Origin: Rhizobium ecuadorense
Lineage (GTDB): Bacteria > Pseudomonadota > Alphaproteobacteria > Rhizobiales > Rhizobiaceae
DNA length: 64,000 bases
Assembly: GCF_001187535.1 (NCBI RefSeq)
Contig: NZ_LFIO01001107.1
Location: 1-64,000, forward strand
Direction of reading: 5' to 3'
Shown: positions 26,107 to 34,630 of the stretch, one piece after another
Layout of the letters: every line of letters starts with the position of its first letter
Position numbering within the stretch: position 1 is the first letter of the stretch
Notes under the pieces: generated by a model
The model's input: only the letters and a program-made list of their open reading frames with translations
Told to the model about the DNA's origin: nothing
Databases searched by the model: none
Program-made: the position numbers and the translations under genes

Positions 26107-26553
26107 ATGACCAACGTCAAAATCCCTTGGGAATCATGGGTTGTGGTCTGCGATGGAGCCAAGGCTCTGATCATGCAGAATGCCGGCGATGCCCAGCTGA
26201 TGAACCTGAAGGTGCTGGAAACCCTGACGCAGCCGAACGCGCCGGATCGCGAGATTGGCGCCGATAAACCCGGCCGGACCCATGCGGCAGACGGCTTCAG
26301 CCGCAGCGCTGTCGAGGAAACCAGCTGGCAGGATCAGGCCGAAGCCGAATTTCTCAAACAGGTGGCGGAAAAGCTCGACGCGCTGGTGCAGGAAAAGAGT
26401 GCCCGTCGCATCGTTATCGTTGCGCCGCCGAAAGCGCTCGGCACATTGCGGCCGGCACTCCGCGCCGATACGCAGGCCGCGATCACCGCTGAGGTGACGA
26501 AGGACTATACCAATATGCCGGTCGAAGAGATCGAGCGGCATCTCGCCGCCTGA
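26107..26553 (+). CDS. Host attachment family protein (AtsE-like)
   Basis: A 148-residue cytosolic protein of the host-attachment (AtsE, PF10116-like) family: IPWESWVVVCDGAKALIMQN near the N-terminus, then GRTHAADGFSRSAVEETSW, FLKQVAEKLDALVQ and IVIVAPPKALGTLRPAL with a final AEVTKDYTNMPVEEIERHL. AtsE was implicated in attachment of Agrobacterium to plants; the fold resembles release-factor eRF1 domain-type proteins and the biochemical role is unknown. ATG at 26107 has AGGAG upstream; the TTG two codons earlier is not needed. A terminator follows. Confidence 0.88.
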   Translation: MTNVKIPWESWVVVCDGAKALIMQNAGDAQLMNLKVLETLTQPNAPDREIGADKPGRTHAADGFSRSAVEETSWQDQAEAEFLKQVAEKLDALVQEKSARRIVIVAPPKALGTLRPALRADTQAAITAEVTKDYTNMPVEEIERHLAA

Positions 26554-26624
26554 ACTGATAGAAGCCTATCGACCGCGCCGCGCGTCTCGGCGCGCAAAGG
26601 ACCCTGTACACTTTGAATGACGGG

Positions 26625-26651
26625 ACGCGGGTCTTTACGGCCCGCGTTTTC
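26625..26651. terminator. Hairpin terminator between convergent genes
   Basis: ACGCGGG and CCCGCGT form a 7 bp stem with a nine-base loop, extending into TTTT. It separates the host-attachment gene from the convergent LysR gene. Confidence 0.7.
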
Positions 26652-26654
26652 GTG

Positions 26655-27521
26655 TCAGATCGACGGCCTCGCTCCGGCAAATAGCCCTTCATGATCGGCA
26701 AACAGCGCCGCCAGACGGTCTATGACGATCCTCACCTCCGGCCGTTGCCGTTCGTCATCATGCGCAACGATCCACATTTCATAGGTTAGCTCGTCGATGA
26801 GAGGCCCGGCGCGGACGAGCTTGCGGTCCTGATCGCCGATGAAACAGGGGAGGACGCCACGACCGGCGCCCCCGCGGATCAGATGAAAGAGCATATGCGG
26901 CGTATTCGTCCAACTGGTGATCCAGTAATCCGGCTGTTCGAATGTCCATTTGTCCGCCGGGGTGACGGCAGTATCGGTGCCGAGTGAGATCCAGTTGCAG
27001 TTGGCTTCGTCGTAATCCGCCGCCTGGTAAGCCGCATGCGCCACCTTGACCGAGCGGCGGATTGCGACGTTACCGCTGTCCGGCCGGCTGTGGCCAACGG
27101 CGATATGCGCCTCGCGGTAGGTGAAATCGACGCTCGCATCGCAGGTCTTGTAGCACATGCGGAAGCTGTCTTTCGGCGTCCAGACGCTGGCCAGATGATC
27201 GGCGATGAAGCGCGAGGTCCAGCTGTCGGCGGCCGTCGAGACGATCGGTAGCGTCAGAACCTCGCCGCGCCAGTCGGAGATTGCCCGCGCCGCATCCTGC
27301 ATCAGCCGCACGCGGTCGAGCAATTCCTGCCCATCTCTGGCGAGCAGATAACCAGTGGGGCCGCGGCTGAACAGCGACCGGCCGGTTACCCGTTCAAGCG
27401 CCAGCATGCGCCGGCCGATCGTCGGCGCGCTGAGCCCGGTGCGCGCGGCCGCGGCCGAGAGCCCGCCGCCGGTCGCGACATGGAAGAAAAGCTGCAGGTC
27501 GTCCCAGCTCGCATCTTTCAT
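26655..27521 (-). CDS. LysR family transcriptional regulator
   Basis: A 288-residue LysR-type regulator. The N-terminal winged helix is readable (WDDLQLFFHVATGGGLSAAA, then LSAPTIGRRMLALERVTGRS) followed by a periplasmic-binding-like effector domain from about residue 90. The effector part contains several cysteines and a tryptophan-rich stretch. It is not next to an obvious divergent target: the neighbour on the other side is a small gene of unknown role. Target and effector unknown. Confidence 0.9.
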   Translation of the reverse strand: MKDASWDDLQLFFHVATGGGLSAAAARTGLSAPTIGRRMLALERVTGRSLFSRGPTGYLLARDGQELLDRVRLMQDAARAISDWRGEVLTLPIVSTAADSWTSRFIADHLASVWTPKDSFRMCYKTCDASVDFTYREAHIAVGHSRPDSGNVAIRRSVKVAHAAYQAADYDEANCNWISLGTDTAVTPADKWTFEQPDYWITSWTNTPHMLFHLIRGGAGRGVLPCFIGDQDRKLVRAGPLIDELTYEMWIVAHDDERQRPEVRIVIDRLAALFADHEGLFAGARPSI

Positions 27522-27612
27522 GAATGAAAACCCCCTTTCCCCAGCGCCTCTACATCGCAGGGGCGTGAAGGCTTAGCTCAAGTGCTCCAGCCAATAGATG
27601 GAGGATGAAGCA

Positions 27613-27861
27613 ATGCTTCTCAACTGGGTTGTTCTCTTCGAGGAAGTCGAGTCCCGCAATCGCCGCATGCGCCGCGATCCCATGGCCGATCCGCTCGATG
27701 GCCCGGAATGGCGCGGACTTCTCTGGATCATTCCGATCATGACGTATCTGGCCTCGAGAAGAGGCGAGACGAGGAGACTGCGCCGCGATGATTCGCGGAT
27801 CGCAAAAACCCTCAGGTTTCGAAGCTCAGCCGCAGCACGTGGTGCAGGAATTCCGGATTGA
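27613..27861 (+). CDS. Small hypothetical protein, 82 aa
   Basis: GGAGG lies eight bases before the ATG at 27613, a convincing start signal. The product has a hydrophobic patch (GLLWIIPIMTYLAS, about residues 34-47) between charged regions. It is divergent from the LysR gene and its last 50 bp overlap the convergent PilZ gene. No family recognised. Confidence 0.45.
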   Translation: MLLNWVVLFEEVESRNRRMRRDPMADPLDGPEWRGLLWIIPIMTYLASRRGETRRLRRDDSRIAKTLRFRSSAAARGAGIPD

Positions 27862-28144
27862 GCAGCATGTTGAAGCTGACCGTCACCCATTCGCCTTCGC
27901 GCTTGACCATGGTCGCGCCGATCTCGTCATGAATGCCGAGGATTTCGAGGAAGAAATGGCTCGGCATTTCCAGGTTCGGGCTGACTTCGAGCAGTGCGCC
28001 GGCGAGCGTGATCGTGCGGATCAGGCAGCGCACCTGCGTTCCGGTGCTGAGATGATGGCCGACGAAGATGATGTTGCCCGGCCTGTCGAGATTGAATTCC
28101 CTGTAAGCACGTTCCGGCTTGGGGTGTTCTGTGTCGAGGTGCAT
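27812..28144 (-). CDS. PilZ-like domain protein, 110 aa
   Basis: A short protein resembling the 25345-25746 product: NLDRPGNIIFVGHHLSTGTQ, then CLIRTITLAGALLEVSPNLEMPSHF in place of the usual D-x-S-x-x-G loop, and a C-terminal strand EWVTVSFNMLLNPEFLHHVL. The key PilZ motif is eroded (TITLAGA), so c-di-GMP binding is doubtful. The ATG at 28144 is preferred over in-frame starts upstream because AGGG sits nine bases before it and upstream codons look non-coding. Confidence 0.65.
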   Translation of the reverse strand: MHLDTEHPKPERAYREFNLDRPGNIIFVGHHLSTGTQVRCLIRTITLAGALLEVSPNLEMPSHFFLEILGIHDEIGATMVKREGEWVTVSFNMLLNPEFLHHVLRLSFET

Positions 28145-28505
28145 CTGAAAGGCCCTTTTAGCCTCCGCTTGTTCTACCACAGGATTATTAGCTGAAGAAT
28201 GCTGACGGTTGCTGAAGAACATCGATAAGATTGAATATTTGCGGGAAAATCGCACCGATTTCATGCAGATTTGCCCCATATTTGCTCATTCCCCAAATAT
28301 CCTCATCTCAAGTGCATATGCGCCATTCTTGACATGTCGGCGGCCTTCGCGCATACAAAGGCCGGTTCGAGGCACCGGCCGCTCGCGGATGAAAATTCAT
28401 GGTGAAGCCCTCGCGATCATGGTCACGGCCCTTTGTGCATGCTGACTGGCGGTAATGCGAGCTCCCATCCACAGTCGAAGAGCATGCCTTGCGAAGGCTC
28501 ACTCC
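28145..28505. other. Intergenic region, 361 bp
   Basis: No gene supported. The stretch 28190-28330 is AT-rich and probably holds the promoter of the PilZ-like gene; the remainder precedes the glyoxalase-related gene. Confidence 0.4.
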
Positions 28506-28946
28506 ATGACGACCACCTATCCTGCCATTGACGAATTGAAGGCCCAGGCCAAGCGCCTGCGCCAGGCGATGAATGAACGCGGCACCGCGCTGACCCACAG
28601 TGCGGCGCTCGAAATGATTGCCCGCCAGCACGGCGCACGCGACTGGAATACGCTCGCGGCGCTGGCGGCAAAACCCAATGCGGCTGCGAAGACGCCTCTT
28701 TTCGTCGGCGCCCATATTCGCGGCCGTTATCTCAATCAGCCGTTCACCGGCGAAATCCTCTCGCTCTCGGCCCTGCCGGGCGGCGATCTCCATAGGATCA
28801 CCATCCATTTCGACGAGCCGGTGGATGTCGTCACCTTCGAGAGCTTTTCAGCCTTTCGCCGGCGTGTGAATGCGCAGATCGATGCCGATGGCGTCTCGCC
28901 GAGGAAGACCTCGAACGGCGTGCCGCATCTGGTGCTCGATCTCTAA
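28506..28946 (+). CDS. Glyoxalase-related domain protein
   Basis: A 146-residue protein with an N-terminal alpha-helical region YPAIDELKAQAKRLRQAMNE and LEMIARQHGARDWNTLAALA, the pattern of the small glyoxalase-related domain found in rhizobia, followed by a beta-rich segment (about 75-146, IRGRYLNQPFTGEILSLSAL). Function unknown. The ATG at 28506 begins at the domain; an upstream start lacks support. Confidence 0.7.
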   Translation: MTTTYPAIDELKAQAKRLRQAMNERGTALTHSAALEMIARQHGARDWNTLAALAAKPNAAAKTPLFVGAHIRGRYLNQPFTGEILSLSALPGGDLHRITIHFDEPVDVVTFESFSAFRRRVNAQIDADGVSPRKTSNGVPHLVLDL

Positions 28947-28977
28947 ATTGCCTCCGATTCCCTTTGCGGCCGCCTGA

Positions 28978-29000
28978 ATCCGGGTGATTTGAACCCGGAT
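28978..29000. terminator. Hairpin after the glyoxalase-related gene
   Basis: ATCCGGGT and ACCCGGAT form an 8 bp stem around a seven-base loop, 31 bp after the stop. No T-run follows, so termination is uncertain. Confidence 0.35.
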
Positions 29001-29032
29001 CGGACCTCGCCCCATATCGCACGGATTTCCCC

Positions 29033-30397
29033 ATGACCGATCCTTTAGAAGGCAATATCTTCCTCACCGGCTGGCTGCCGGCCGTTTTCCTCAGAACGGC
29101 GGCGCCGATCGTCGCGATCACCACCGTCAACGGCCTCTTCACCATCGTCGACGCCTATTTCCTCGGCACCTATGTCGGCCCCGACGCGCTCTCTGCCGTC
29201 AGCCTGATCTTTCCGGGGCTGATGCTACTGATCGCTTTGCAATCGCTGGTCTCGAACGGCATGGCGAGCATTCTCGCCCGCCGGCTTGGTGCTGGTGATC
29301 GTCAGGGCGCGGGCAGGGTATTCACAGGCGCCCACACGCTGGCGCTGGCCGTCACTCTGATCCTCAACATCCTCTTCTGGACCCTCGGCCGGCAGATCAT
29401 CGACGCCGGTGCCGGCACGGCTGCGATAGCCGATGGCGCCATGCTGTTCATGGGCGCGATGATCGCCTTCGCGCCGGTGAGCTTTTTCCTGTCGCTGCAT
29501 CTCGACGGATTGCGCTGCGAAGGCAGGATCGGATTCATGACGCTGGTCACGCTGTCGGCCTCCCTGCTCAACATCCTCGCCAACTGGCTGTTCATGGCGG
29601 TGATGCATTGGGGCGTGTTGGGTTCGGTGGCCGGCTCCATCGCATCGCAATTCGTCTGTCTTACCGCCGTGCTGACCTATCGCTGGCGCCGGTCGACGGC
29701 ACTCAGGCCCTATCGAGGATTCGCACCTGCCGAATGGCGCGGCATCGTCGCCTTCGGCGCCCCGATGAGCCTCGGCTTCATCGGCATATCGCTGGCATCA
29801 GCCGCCATTCTCGTCAACGTCGCGCTCTGGAGCACCCATGATCGTGTCGCGACGGTTGCCGCCTACGGCATCATCACCCGGATCATGACCTTCACCTATC
29901 TGCCGCTGCTTGGCCTCAGCATCGCGTTGCAGACGATCGCCGGCAACAATCATGGTGCCGGCCTCGGGCCTCGCGTCGGCCGCAGCCTGCGGATGGCCAT
30001 GCTTGCGGCGCTCGTCTATTGCACCCTGGTGGAAATCACCGTCGAACTGTTGGCCGGCCGCCTTGGCGCGGTCTTCGTCGCTGATCCCGCCATTGTCGCC
30101 GAGGTCGGGCGAATTCTGCCCTGGACGATCGGCGCCTATTTTCTCTTCGGGCAGATGCTGATCCTGTCGTCCTATTTCCAATCGATCGGCGATGCGCCGC
30201 GTGCGGCGATCTTCGGCCTGTCGCGGCCCTATCTGCTCACCCTGCCGCTCACCTTCCTGCTGCCCTTTATCTTCGGCGAGCAGGGGATCTGGATGGTGCC
30301 GGTCTTTGCCGAGGCAGGCATGGTCGCCCTCGCCTTGCTGGTGCTGTCTCAGAATGCAAAACGTCGCGGCTGGCGCTACGGACTTCTGCCTGCGTGA
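29033..30397 (+). CDS. MATE family efflux transporter
   Basis: A 454-residue inner-membrane exporter with about twelve helices in two homologous bundles. Typical MATE features: PIVAITTVNGLFTIVDAYFL near TM1, GPDALSAVSL, then QSLVSNGMASILARRLGAGD and in the second half AYGIITRIMTFTYLPLLGLS. It would exchange Na+ or H+ for cationic drugs or metabolites. Transcribed alone, and ended by a 14 bp terminator stem. Confidence 0.92.
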   Translation: MTDPLEGNIFLTGWLPAVFLRTAAPIVAITTVNGLFTIVDAYFLGTYVGPDALSAVSLIFPGLMLLIALQSLVSNGMASILARRLGAGDRQGAGRVFTGAHTLALAVTLILNILFWTLGRQIIDAGAGTAAIADGAMLFMGAMIAFAPVSFFLSLHLDGLRCEGRIGFMTLVTLSASLLNILANWLFMAVMHWGVLGSVAGSIASQFVCLTAVLTYRWRRSTALRPYRGFAPAEWRGIVAFGAPMSLGFIGISLASAAILVNVALWSTHDRVATVAAYGIITRIMTFTYLPLLGLSIALQTIAGNNHGAGLGPRVGRSLRMAMLAALVYCTLVEITVELLAGRLGAVFVADPAIVAEVGRILPWTIGAYFLFGQMLILSSYFQSIGDAPRAAIFGLSRPYLLTLPLTFLLPFIFGEQGIWMVPVFAEAGMVALALLVLSQNAKRRGWRYGLLPA

Positions 30398-30399
30398 GA

Positions 30400-30433
30400 T
30401 GACAAAGCCGCGCCAATGAGCGCGGCTTTGTCA
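30400..30433. terminator. Strong hairpin terminator
   Basis: TGACAAAGCCGCGC and GCGCGGCTTTGTCA form a perfect 14 bp stem with a six-base loop, starting three bases after the MATE stop codon. Confidence 0.85.
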
Positions 30434-30602
30434 GGCATCTATTCCGTCCCAGGCCGGCCTATGATGCGAAGAACGGCGGTTGCTGCCTGATATGGGGATA
30501 TTCGAGCTATGCATGATGATCCTCCATCCTTGTCGGATGGAGGCAGTGAACCATCAGCAATGGCTTGGCGCTGTCAGATTATTTAGCGATTCGCAGGCGC
30601 GC

Positions 30603-31400
30603 TTATGCTTTCAGCAGCCATTCGTGCTCGGCGGCATTGTGGAATTTCCAGATTCGCTTCGGCCCGGCCATGACGTTGAGGTAGTAGAGATCGTAGCCGT
30701 GCGTTGCCGCGCAAGGATGGTAGCCCTTCGGCACCAGCGTCACGTCGCCATCCTCGATCGCCATTGCTTCGTCGAGCGAGCGATCGTCGGTATAGACGCG
30801 CTGGAAACCGAAACCCTGCGGCGGGTTGAGGCGATGATAATAGGTCTCTTCCAGGAAGCTCTCGTTCGGCAGGTCGTCCTGGTCGTGCTTGTGCGGCGGA
30901 TAGGAGGAAGTATGGCCGCCCGGCGTGATCACCTCGACGACCAGCAGCGAATGCGCCGAGCTGTCGTCCTCAGGCATGATATTGTTGACGTAGCGGACAT
31001 TCGTGCCCTTGCCGCGCGTCACTTGCGGATGCGTGCCGGGCGGAATCTCCTTCGCCTGATAAGTGCCGCCGCCGGGGGCCGAGCAGACGGCGAGTTCCAG
31101 ATCGGTCTCCGCCGTGACCGACCAGGTCGATTCCATCGGAATATAGAGCGCATGCGGCGCGCCTTCGAAGGGGGTCATGCGGCGGCCGAGCGTGCCGAAA
31201 TCCCGGGTGCCGGCCGACGCCTTACCCTTGCCAGTCACCCAGACGAGGCAGACTTCCCTATCGCCGGTCTCTCCCGAAACCGTCTCGCCCGACTTCAGCC
31301 GATGCAGATCGAAACCGACATAGGTCCAGCCGGCATTCTCAGGCGTGACATGCGTGACACGGCCCTGCGTGCCGGATGGTTTGACCTTGAGGTTTGGCAT
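30603..31400 (-). CDS. iolB: 5-deoxy-glucuronate isomerase
   Basis: A 265-residue cupin-type enzyme of myo-inositol catabolism that converts 5-deoxy-D-glucuronate to 2-deoxy-5-keto-gluconate. The bicupin is seen in residues HTSSYPPHKHDQDDLPNES (metal-binding His and Glu) and KGYHPCAATHGYDLYYLNVM near the end. GAGGAG precedes the ATG. Last gene of the iolC-D-E-B operon, separated from iolE by a 156 bp inverted-repeat element. Confidence 0.93.
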   Translation of the reverse strand: MPNLKVKPSGTQGRVTHVTPENAGWTYVGFDLHRLKSGETVSGETGDREVCLVWVTGKGKASAGTRDFGTLGRRMTPFEGAPHALYIPMESTWSVTAETDLELAVCSAPGGGTYQAKEIPPGTHPQVTRGKGTNVRYVNNIMPEDDSSAHSLLVVEVITPGGHTSSYPPHKHDQDDLPNESFLEETYYHRLNPPQGFGFQRVYTDDRSLDEAMAIEDGDVTLVPKGYHPCAATHGYDLYYLNVMAGPKRIWKFHNAAEHEWLLKA

Positions 31401-31427
31401 AGGTGGTTCTCCTCGTACATTGAAATT

Positions 31428-31583
31428 CCCCTCCCCAAACCCCTCCCCACAAGGGGGAGGGGCTTAATCTGCGGCGCTGTCTCACCCATATTGCGGCGTT
31501 CCTTTCGCAAGGTGGCGCTGTCTGGAGCAGGGCGGTGCCTCAAGTTAAGTCCCTCCCCCTTGTGGGGAGGGGTTGGGGAGGGG
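31428..31583. repeat. MITE-like element with 39-40 bp terminal inverted repeats, copy A
   Basis: The ends CCCCTCCCCAAACCCCTCCC... and their inverse are near-perfect inverted repeats of 39-40 bp (one indel and one substitution by eye), enclosing about 77 bp. The element fills the iolE-iolB gap. A second copy of 155 bp lies at 34463-34617 with the same ends and the shared inner segment TGCCTCAA(G/C)TTAAGT. No target duplication is evident. Confidence 0.75.
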
Positions 31584-31595
31584 TTTTCTTTTCCG

Positions 31596-32513
31596 TTATC
31601 CCTTGGGAAAACCTTCGGTCTCCACCGTATAGCCCGCGGCCGTCATCACCCGCATCAATTCGGCATGGCCGATCTCGGCCATTTTCTGCGGCGGTGCCTT
31701 GCGAGGATCCTGTTCGGCCTCGACGACGAACCAGCCTTCGTAGCCGTAATCGGCCAGCCGCTGGACGATAGCGCCGAAATCGAGCGAGCCGTCGCCCGGT
31801 ACCGTGAAGGCGCCGAGCGCCACCGCGTCGAGGAAGGAATGACGGCTGCGGTCGAGCCCGTCGACCACGGACTTACGGATATCCTTGACGTGGACGTGAT
31901 TGATGCGGGCGTGGTGGTTCCCGATGGCGCGTAGCACATCGCCGCCGGCAAAGGCGAGATGTCCGGCGTCGAGCAGCAGCGGAATGCCTGCACCCGAAGA
32001 GCGCATGAAGGCGTCGAGTTCCGGCTCGGTTTCGACGACGGCTGCCATATGGTGGTGGTAGGAGAGCGGCATGCCCTGCTCAGCGCACCATTCGCCGAAT
32101 TCCGTGACGCGGGCGGCATAGGCCTTCATCTCGTCGTCGGAAAGGCGCGGCTTGGTCGCGAGCGGCTTGGAGCGGTCGCCCTGGATGGAACGGCCGACTT
32201 CGCCATAGACGATGCACGGCGCATTGACCGCCTTGAACAGCTCGATCATCGGAGCGATGCGGTCTTTGTTAGCCGCAAGCTCCTCCTTGACGAGCGTACC
32301 GGAGAACCAGCCACCGCACAGCGTCACGTCGGCGGCGCGCAGGATAGGCAGCATCTCTTCGGGATTGCTGGGGAAACGGCGCCCTTGCTCCATGCCGGTG
32401 AAACCGGCGCTGCGCGACTGCCGCAGGCATTCCTCAAGGGACACATCGTCGCTGAGTTCCGGAAGATCGTCGTTCCACCAGGCGATGGGCGACATGCCGA
32501 GTTTGGCCTTCAT
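31596..32513 (-). CDS. iolE: Myo-inosose-2 dehydratase
   Basis: A 305-residue TIM-barrel enzyme (xylose-isomerase-like family) that dehydrates 2-keto-myo-inositol. Landmarks: GMSPIAWWNDDLPELSDDVS at the N-terminus, SYHHHMAAVVETEPELDAF, LDAGHLAFAGGDVL, NHVHVKDIRKSVVDGLDR and GWFVVEAEQDPRKAPP. AAGGAG lies eight bases before the ATG. Third enzyme gene in the operon. Confidence 0.95.
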   Translation of the reverse strand: MKAKLGMSPIAWWNDDLPELSDDVSLEECLRQSRSAGFTGMEQGRRFPSNPEEMLPILRAADVTLCGGWFSGTLVKEELAANKDRIAPMIELFKAVNAPCIVYGEVGRSIQGDRSKPLATKPRLSDDEMKAYAARVTEFGEWCAEQGMPLSYHHHMAAVVETEPELDAFMRSSGAGIPLLLDAGHLAFAGGDVLRAIGNHHARINHVHVKDIRKSVVDGLDRSRHSFLDAVALGAFTVPGDGSLDFGAIVQRLADYGYEGWFVVEAEQDPRKAPPQKMAEIGHAELMRVMTAAGYTVETEGFPKG

Positions 32514-32577
32514 CTATAGTCTCCTTAAAAATAGTGCGGAAGAGCCGGGACGCTCTTCCGAAAAAAATGGCAAAAGA

Positions 32578-34428
32578 TTAGCCGATGCGCTGGGCGGCGC
32601 GTGCTTCTAGGTAGCCCTTGCGCGCTGCGTTGACCTCACCGCGCGGGCTGACCTCAGGCACCGCCACATCCCACCAGTGGCCGCCGGCTTCCGTGGTGAT
32701 GAGCGGATCGGTGTCGATGACGAAGACCGAGGTACGGTCGTTCTTCCTCGAATCGATGATCGCCTGCTCCAACTCGGCGATCGAGCCGACCTTGACGGCG
32801 ATCGCACCCATGCTCTCGGCATGCGCGCGGAAATCGATTTCCGGCATCACCTCGTGATAGGAGTCCTTGAGCAGATTGTTGAAGTTGGCACCGCCGGTTC
32901 CCATCTGCAAGCGGTTGATGCAGCCATAGCCGCGATTGTCGAGCAGGACGATGTTGAGCTTGAGGCCAAGCATGACCGAGGTGGCGATCTCGGAATTCAT
33001 CATCATGTAGGAACCGTCGCCGACCATGACGACGACATCGCGTTCGGGATGCGCCATCTTGGCACCGAGCCCGCCGGCGATCTCGTAGCCCATGCAGGAA
33101 AAGCCGTATTCCATGTGATAGCTGCCGGGCGTCGTTGCCGGCCAGAGCTTGTGCAATTCGCCGGGAAGGCCGCCCGCAGCGCAAAGAACCGTCGTATTGT
33201 CGCCGCCGATCGTGCGCGCTACCGCGCCGATCACCTGTGCGTCGGAGGGCAGGGCGGCATTGGTCGCCGCCATCGCCTTGGCGGCGGCCTCCATCCAGAT
33301 CTTCTTCTCCGTCGCGGCTTTTTCGGCGAGTGCCGCCGGCGCCTTCCAGCCGGAAAGCCCTGCTGAAAGCGCCTTCAGCCCTTCGCGGGCATCGGCAACC
33401 ACGGGATAGCTGTCGTGCTTGACCGCGTCATAGGCGGCAATATTAAGGCCGACCATCTTCAGGCTGTCGTTCTTGAACAGCGCCCAGGAGCCGGTGGTGA
33501 AATCCTGGCAGCGGGTGCCGACGGCGATGACGAGATCCGTCTCTTCGGCGATCGCATTCGCCGCCGACGTGCCGGTGACGCCGACCGAGCCGAGCGCCAG
33601 CGGATGAGTCTCGTTAATCGACGACTTGCCGGCCTGGGTGACGACGACCGGGATGGCATGGGCTTCGGCAAAGGCGGCGAGCTCCTTCGTTGCCTGCGAA
33701 TAAAGGACGCCGCCGCCGGCAACGATCACCGGCTTTTGAGATGCCTTGATCAGCGCGATGGCATTGGCCAGCTCGTCCGCATCCGGCTGCGGCCGGCGGG
33801 TCGCCCAGACTTTTTCGTCAAACAGGCTCTCCGGATAATCATAGGCTTCGGCCTGGACGTCCTGGCAGAGCGACAAGGTCACCGGGCCGCAATCCAGCGG
33901 ATCGGTCAGCACCTGCATGGCGCGCTTCAGCGCCGCGATGATCTGTTCGGGCCGGGTGATGCGGTCGAAATAGCGCGAAACCGAACGGAAGGCATCATTG
34001 GCCGAAACCGTGCCGTCGCCGAAATCCTCGATCTGCTGCAGCACCGGATCCGGCGCGCGGTTGGCGAAGACGTCACCCGGCAGGAAGAGAACGGGAATGC
34101 GATTGACATGCGCCACGCCTGCCGCCGTGACCATGTTCAGCGCGCCGGGGCCGATCGAGGTCGTGCAGGCCATGAAGCGTGTGCGGAAATTCGCCTTGGC
34201 ATAGGCGATGGCGGCATGCGCCATGCCCTGTTCATTGTGGGCGCGATAGGTCGTCAGTTCCCCGCGCACCTGATAGAGCGCTTCGCCGATACCGGCGACG
34301 TTGCCATGACCGAAGATCGCCCAGACGCCGCCGAAGATCGGCACTTTCTTGCCGTCGACAACAGTCATCTGCTTTTTGAGGAAATGCGCGACGGCCTGCG
34401 CCATCGTCAACCGTATCGTCTTGCCCAT
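32578..34428 (-). CDS. iolD: 3D-(3,5/4)-trihydroxycyclohexane-1,2-dione hydrolase
   Basis: A 616-residue thiamine-diphosphate enzyme that opens the ring of the inositol intermediate. N-terminal Pyr domain (KTIRLTMAQAVAHFLKKQMT, ARAIYAKANF-like region), central NAD-like domain and C-terminal PP domain with the ThDP motif VVMVGDGSYMMMNSEIATS ending in LLDNRGYGCINRLQMG. The frame extends 32 codons into the inverted-repeat element, but GGGAGG six bases before the ATG at 34428 fixes the start. Confidence 0.95.
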   Translation of the reverse strand: MGKTIRLTMAQAVAHFLKKQMTVVDGKKVPIFGGVWAIFGHGNVAGIGEALYQVRGELTTYRAHNEQGMAHAAIAYAKANFRTRFMACTTSIGPGALNMVTAAGVAHVNRIPVLFLPGDVFANRAPDPVLQQIEDFGDGTVSANDAFRSVSRYFDRITRPEQIIAALKRAMQVLTDPLDCGPVTLSLCQDVQAEAYDYPESLFDEKVWATRRPQPDADELANAIALIKASQKPVIVAGGGVLYSQATKELAAFAEAHAIPVVVTQAGKSSINETHPLALGSVGVTGTSAANAIAEETDLVIAVGTRCQDFTTGSWALFKNDSLKMVGLNIAAYDAVKHDSYPVVADAREGLKALSAGLSGWKAPAALAEKAATEKKIWMEAAAKAMAATNAALPSDAQVIGAVARTIGGDNTTVLCAAGGLPGELHKLWPATTPGSYHMEYGFSCMGYEIAGGLGAKMAHPERDVVVMVGDGSYMMMNSEIATSVMLGLKLNIVLLDNRGYGCINRLQMGTGGANFNNLLKDSYHEVMPEIDFRAHAESMGAIAVKVGSIAELEQAIIDSRKNDRTSVFVIDTDPLITTEAGGHWWDVAVPEVSPRGEVNAARKGYLEARAAQRIG

Positions 34429-34462
34429 CGGGGCCTCCCGCAATCTTCGCTCTCGTTGGTTT

Positions 34463-34617
34463 CCCCTCCCCAACCCCTCCCCACAAGGGGGAGGGGCTAA
34501 CTCGTGGGGCTCGCCGCATTTCACCGCAACCTTGCGTCCGCAAGACAGCTCGTTTGTGGCGTAAAGCGATGCCTCAACTTAAGTCCCTCCCCCTTGTGGG
34601 GAGGGGTTGGGGAGGGG
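34463..34617. repeat. MITE-like element with 39 bp terminal inverted repeats, copy B
   Basis: Same organisation as the copy at 31428-31583: identical right arm (TTAAGTCCCTCCCCCTTGTG... to GGGGAGGGG) and left arm CCCCTCCCCAACCCCTCCCC..., with a divergent centre. It fills the iolC-iolD gap, so the operon carries one copy on each side of iolD-iolE. Confidence 0.75.
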
Positions 34618-34630
34618 TCTAGTTTATATC

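Noticed and set aside
30480..31934. A 484-codon plus-strand frame opposite iolB and iolE
   Set aside because: It runs through the inverted-repeat element and antisense to two clear iol genes, with no family resemblance.
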